Part shown: piece after piece, positions 61,709 to 64,000 of the stretch | Numbering within the stretch: position 1 is the first letter of the stretch | How the letters are laid out: the number at the start of each line of letters is the position of its first letter | Assembly: GCF_000973105.1 (NCBI RefSeq) | Contig: NC_015844.1 | Coordinates: 1-64,000, forward strand | DNA length: 64,000 nucleotides | Source: Zobellia galactanivorans | GTDB taxonomy: Bacteria; Bacteroidota; Bacteroidia; Flavobacteriales; Flavobacteriaceae | Direction of reading: 5' to 3' | Made by a program: the position numbers and the translations under genes | The notes under the pieces: model-generated | Databases searched by the model: none | Told to the model about the DNA's origin: nothing | What the model saw: the letters and a program-made list of their open reading frames with translations, nothing else

Positions 61709-62398
61709 TTGGTACCAGGCGAGTTAACCGCCATCGTGGGGATCAACGGTATCGGCAAGTCTACCTTGTTACGGACCCTGGGCAACGCCCAACCCCTTCT
61801 TTCAGGGCAATTGATCATCAAAAAAAAACCTTTGGAAGCCTATGCCCCCTTAGAGTTATCGTCTGAAATAAGCATGGTCTTAACGGAGCCCATCGCCTCT
61901 AAAAATTTGTCCGTTCTAGAATTGGTAGCATTAGGCAGGCAACCCTACACCAATTGGCTGGGCAAACTGACCGATATCGACAAAAAAAAGATAAGCGAGG
62001 CCTTTGAAGCGCTAGAGTTGAGCGACTTAAAAGACAAAAAATGTTTTGAACTGAGCGACGGACAGTTACAACGGGTCATGATCGCCAGGGCCTTGGCCCA
62101 AGACACCGATATCATTCTCTTAGATGAGCCTACGACCCATTTAGACCTCTACCATAAGGTGCAAATATTAAAATTACTGCGCACCATAGCGCACACCACA
62201 AAAAAAACAGTGGTTTTTACCACTCATGAAATTGAGATGGCGATTCAACTTTGCGACAAAATGCTTCTCTTAGATGGGAAGTCGAACCATTTCGGACAAC
62301 CTTGCGAACTTATCACACAAAAGGCCTTTGAATCTTTGTTTCCTTCCGACACTGTTGTTTTCGACCCAAAAACGGGATCTTTTAGAATAAAAAAGTAA
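61709..62398 (+). CDS. ABC transporter ATP-binding protein (FecE/BtuD type), start uncertain
   Basis: ATPase of the FecE/BtuD class. Walker A GINGIGKST, Q-loop region MVLTEPIASKN, signature ELSDGQLQRVMIARALA, Walker B IILLDEPTTHLDL and the switch His in FTTHE. From the TTG at 61709 it is 229 residues. Coding similarity clearly continues upstream in frame to at least 61643 (TTLLSKDLAIGYG, with the A-loop Tyr), but no ATG, GTG, TTG or CTG is in frame between the stop at 61580 and 61709. Initiation is therefore at ATA/ATT, at the internal TTG, or there is a sequence error. Confidence 0.88.
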   Translation: MVPGELTAIVGINGIGKSTLLRTLGNAQPLLSGQLIIKKKPLEAYAPLELSSEISMVLTEPIASKNLSVLELVALGRQPYTNWLGKLTDIDKKKISEAFEALELSDLKDKKCFELSDGQLQRVMIARALAQDTDIILLDEPTTHLDLYHKVQILKLLRTIAHTTKKTVVFTTHEIEMAIQLCDKMLLLDGKSNHFGQPCELITQKAFESLFPSDTVVFDPKTGSFRIKK

Positions 62399-62463
62399 CC
62401 CAAGGGCAGTGTTCCGTTTTAATACCAATCTCGTATCTTTACCCTGAACATTTTACCAGGAAG

Positions 62464-63810
62464 ATGAACGTTTACCTTATTTACTTATTAATCGGATTAC
62501 TATGCCTTGCCATAGGCTATTTTTTAGGAAATTATATTCAGAACCTAAAGACGAAGTCGAGCCAGAGTGCCCTTGAAGAACGGGAGCAACAACTGCATGC
62601 CAACCTCAATGTATTGGAGGCGCGATTGAAAGATAGCGAAGCGCACAAAACCCGTTTACAGGATGAAAAGGAACAATTAGGCAACCAAATTGTCCGTTAT
62701 CAGGCCGATCTGGAGAATCTTCAGCTGAAAAATAGGGAGCAAAAAGAAGAGGTTGAAAAACTACAGGAAAAATTCACCAAAGAATTCGAGAACCTCGCCA
62801 ATAAAATTTTAGAGGAAAAAAGCCTAAAATTCACCGAACGCAACGAGAAGAACATTAAGGATATTTTGACGCCCCTCAATGAGAAAATACAGCTTTTTGA
62901 GAAGAAGGTAGAAGAGAGCCAAAAAGAAAATATCAGCATACATTCCGCATTAAAGGAGCAACTTTTAAATCTTCAGAGCCAAAACCTGAAAATCACCCAA
63001 GAGGCCGAAAACCTTACCAAAGCCTTGAAAGGCGACAGTAAAATGCAAGGGAATTGGGGCGAGTTGGTACTGGAACGCGTGCTTGAAAAATCAGGATTGG
63101 AAAAAGACCGCGAATATACCGTTCAGCAAAGTTTTACCAGGGAAGATGGTTCGAGGGTGCTTCCCGATGTGATCATACACCTTCCCGATGGCAAGAAAAT
63201 GGTGGTCGACTCCAAAGTATCGTTAACGGATTACGAGCGGTTTGTAAATGCCGAAGACGATTTACGTGATAAATTCCTAAAAGACCATATCAATTCCCTA
63301 AAAAGACACGTCGACCAGCTTTCCGCCAAAAAATACGAAGACCTTTACGCCATGGAGAGTCCGGATTTCGTACTCATGTTCGTGCCCATAGAACCCGCTT
63401 TTGCCATTGCCATCAATAATGACAGTACACTTTACAGCAAGGCCTTCGAACAAAATATCGTCATCGTTACGCCATCGACCTTATTGGCTACATTACGTAC
63501 CATTGACAGTATGTGGAACAATGAAAAACAACAGCGTAACGCCTTGGAAATAGCTCGACAGGCCGGGGCCCTATATGATAAGTTCGAAGGTTTCGTAAAC
63601 GACCTGACCAAAGTGGGCAAGAAAATGGACGAGGCCAAATCGGAATACAAAGGCGCCATGAACAAACTGGTCGAAGGCCGTGGAAATATTGTCATCAGTA
63701 TTGAAAAATTGAAAAAAATGGGAGCAAAAGCAAAAAAATCGATTCCCGAACCCATACTTAAACGCGCTCAAGAAGATGACTTTGAAAGCGACCTAAAACT
63801 AGAAACATGA
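62464..63810 (+). CDS. rmuC: DNA recombination protein RmuC
   Basis: A 448-residue RmuC-family protein limiting inverted-repeat recombination. An N-terminal transmembrane helix (about 4-22) precedes a long coiled coil (about 30-190) and a PD-(D/E)XK-like nuclease domain with GNWGELVLERVLEKSGL, LPDVIIHLPDGKKMVVDSKVSL and DFVLMFVPIEPAFAIA. The following gene overlaps its stop by 4 bases. Confidence 0.94.
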   Translation: MNVYLIYLLIGLLCLAIGYFLGNYIQNLKTKSSQSALEEREQQLHANLNVLEARLKDSEAHKTRLQDEKEQLGNQIVRYQADLENLQLKNREQKEEVEKLQEKFTKEFENLANKILEEKSLKFTERNEKNIKDILTPLNEKIQLFEKKVEESQKENISIHSALKEQLLNLQSQNLKITQEAENLTKALKGDSKMQGNWGELVLERVLEKSGLEKDREYTVQQSFTREDGSRVLPDVIIHLPDGKKMVVDSKVSLTDYERFVNAEDDLRDKFLKDHINSLKRHVDQLSAKKYEDLYAMESPDFVLMFVPIEPAFAIAINNDSTLYSKAFEQNIVIVTPSTLLATLRTIDSMWNNEKQQRNALEIARQAGALYDKFEGFVNDLTKVGKKMDEAKSEYKGAMNKLVEGRGNIVISIEKLKKMGAKAKKSIPEPILKRAQEDDFESDLKLET

Positions 63811-64000
63811 AAAAGTCGCTCTTTATTAGCTTGGGCATTATTTTAGCCCTATTCGCCATAGTGTACGCATTCATTTACTTCGTACCCTATAGCAACGGAA
63901 TACGTTCGGGCGAGCTTATCAAAATCAGCCACAAAGGTGTTATCGTCAAAACTTGGGAAGGAGAGATCAGTCAAGGCATATCAGGTGCCCAGATCTTTTC
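63807..64000 (+). CDS. Membrane-anchored protein of unknown function (partial, runs off the window)
   Basis: The first 64 codons of a gene overlapping the rmuC stop (ATGA). The product starts MKKSLFISLGIILALFAIVYAFIYF, a signal anchor, then YSNGIRSGELIKISHKGVIVKTWEGEISQG. This is a conserved flavobacterial protein, sometimes labelled 6-phosphogluconate dehydrogenase without visible justification. Cut by the window edge. Confidence 0.8.
   Translation, partial: MKKSLFISLGIILALFAIVYAFIYFVPYSNGIRSGELIKISHKGVIVKTWEGEISQGISGAQIF

Overview
The window comes from the chromosome of a member of the Bacteroidota, family Flavobacteriaceae. It begins just upstream of dnaA, and gene content and style resemble marine algae-associated genera such as Zobellia; the genus is inference. 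Supporting signs are SusC/Oar-type TonB receptors with carboxypeptidase-regulatory domains, monomeric NADP isocitrate dehydrogenase, a long-form GAPDH, DUF4249/DUF4252/DUF4294/DUF6095/DUF6495-type genes, and promoters of the Bacteroidota TTTG...TANNTTTG class. I see no rRNA, tRNA, CRISPR array, prophage, insertion sequence or integrase. It is gene-dense core chromosome with small accessory patches.

Layout. 0-3.5 kb: dnaA, a low-molecular-weight phosphatase, an RsmI-like methyltransferase and a DUF4269 gene. 3.6-6.8 kb (minus): dapF, GNAT, mltG and a lysozyme-like gene, a cell-wall cluster. 6.9-18.7 kb: htrA, long GAPDH, a membrane coiled-coil protein, trmD, rplS, an ORF-free interval of 0.7 kb with stem-loops, monomeric icd, then a TonB receptor with its DUF4249 lipoprotein. 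18.7-26.4 kb: DUF4294, M42 peptidase, NUDIX, hisS, DUF6495 and an Oar-like receptor. 26.4-33.9 kb: rpsF-rpsR-rplI, an orphan LytTR regulator, the nadC-yihY-DUF2147-priA operon and rlmH. 33.9-39.3 kb: a SerB-SerA fusion, an alpha/beta hydrolase, a DUF3307/SatD-like pair, a methyltransferase and rdgB. 39.3-47.4 kb: a DEAD-box helicase with a structured leader, a GH13 lipoprotein, a TrmH-type methyltransferase, a sirtuin, a helical protein and purB.

47.5-54.5 kb holds mscS and a probable envelope-stress locus: an ECF sigma factor, a membrane anti-sigma-like protein and three DUF4252 paralogues on the minus strand, divergent from two tandem S41 lipoprotein proteases. 54.5-62.4 kb is a corrinoid/metal uptake region: a cobalamin riboswitch precedes btuB and a signal-less BtuF-like protein, and a separate lipoprotein SBP-permease-ATPase transporter is interrupted by a DUF1080 gene. 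The window ends with rmuC and the start of a membrane-anchored gene.

The most interesting signals are: (1) the SatD-like protein, which keeps residues resembling class III nucleotide-cyclase motifs, carries a C-terminal HTH, and is preceded by three palindromic repeats at an exact 28-bp period; (2) a possible H-type pseudoknot in the DEAD-box helicase leader; (3) an ATPase gene without any normal start codon for its full N-terminus, directly after the DUF1080 insertion; (4) the ORF-free interval after rplS ending in a second terminator; and (5) the ECF/DUF4252/S41 locus with an ECF-like promoter.
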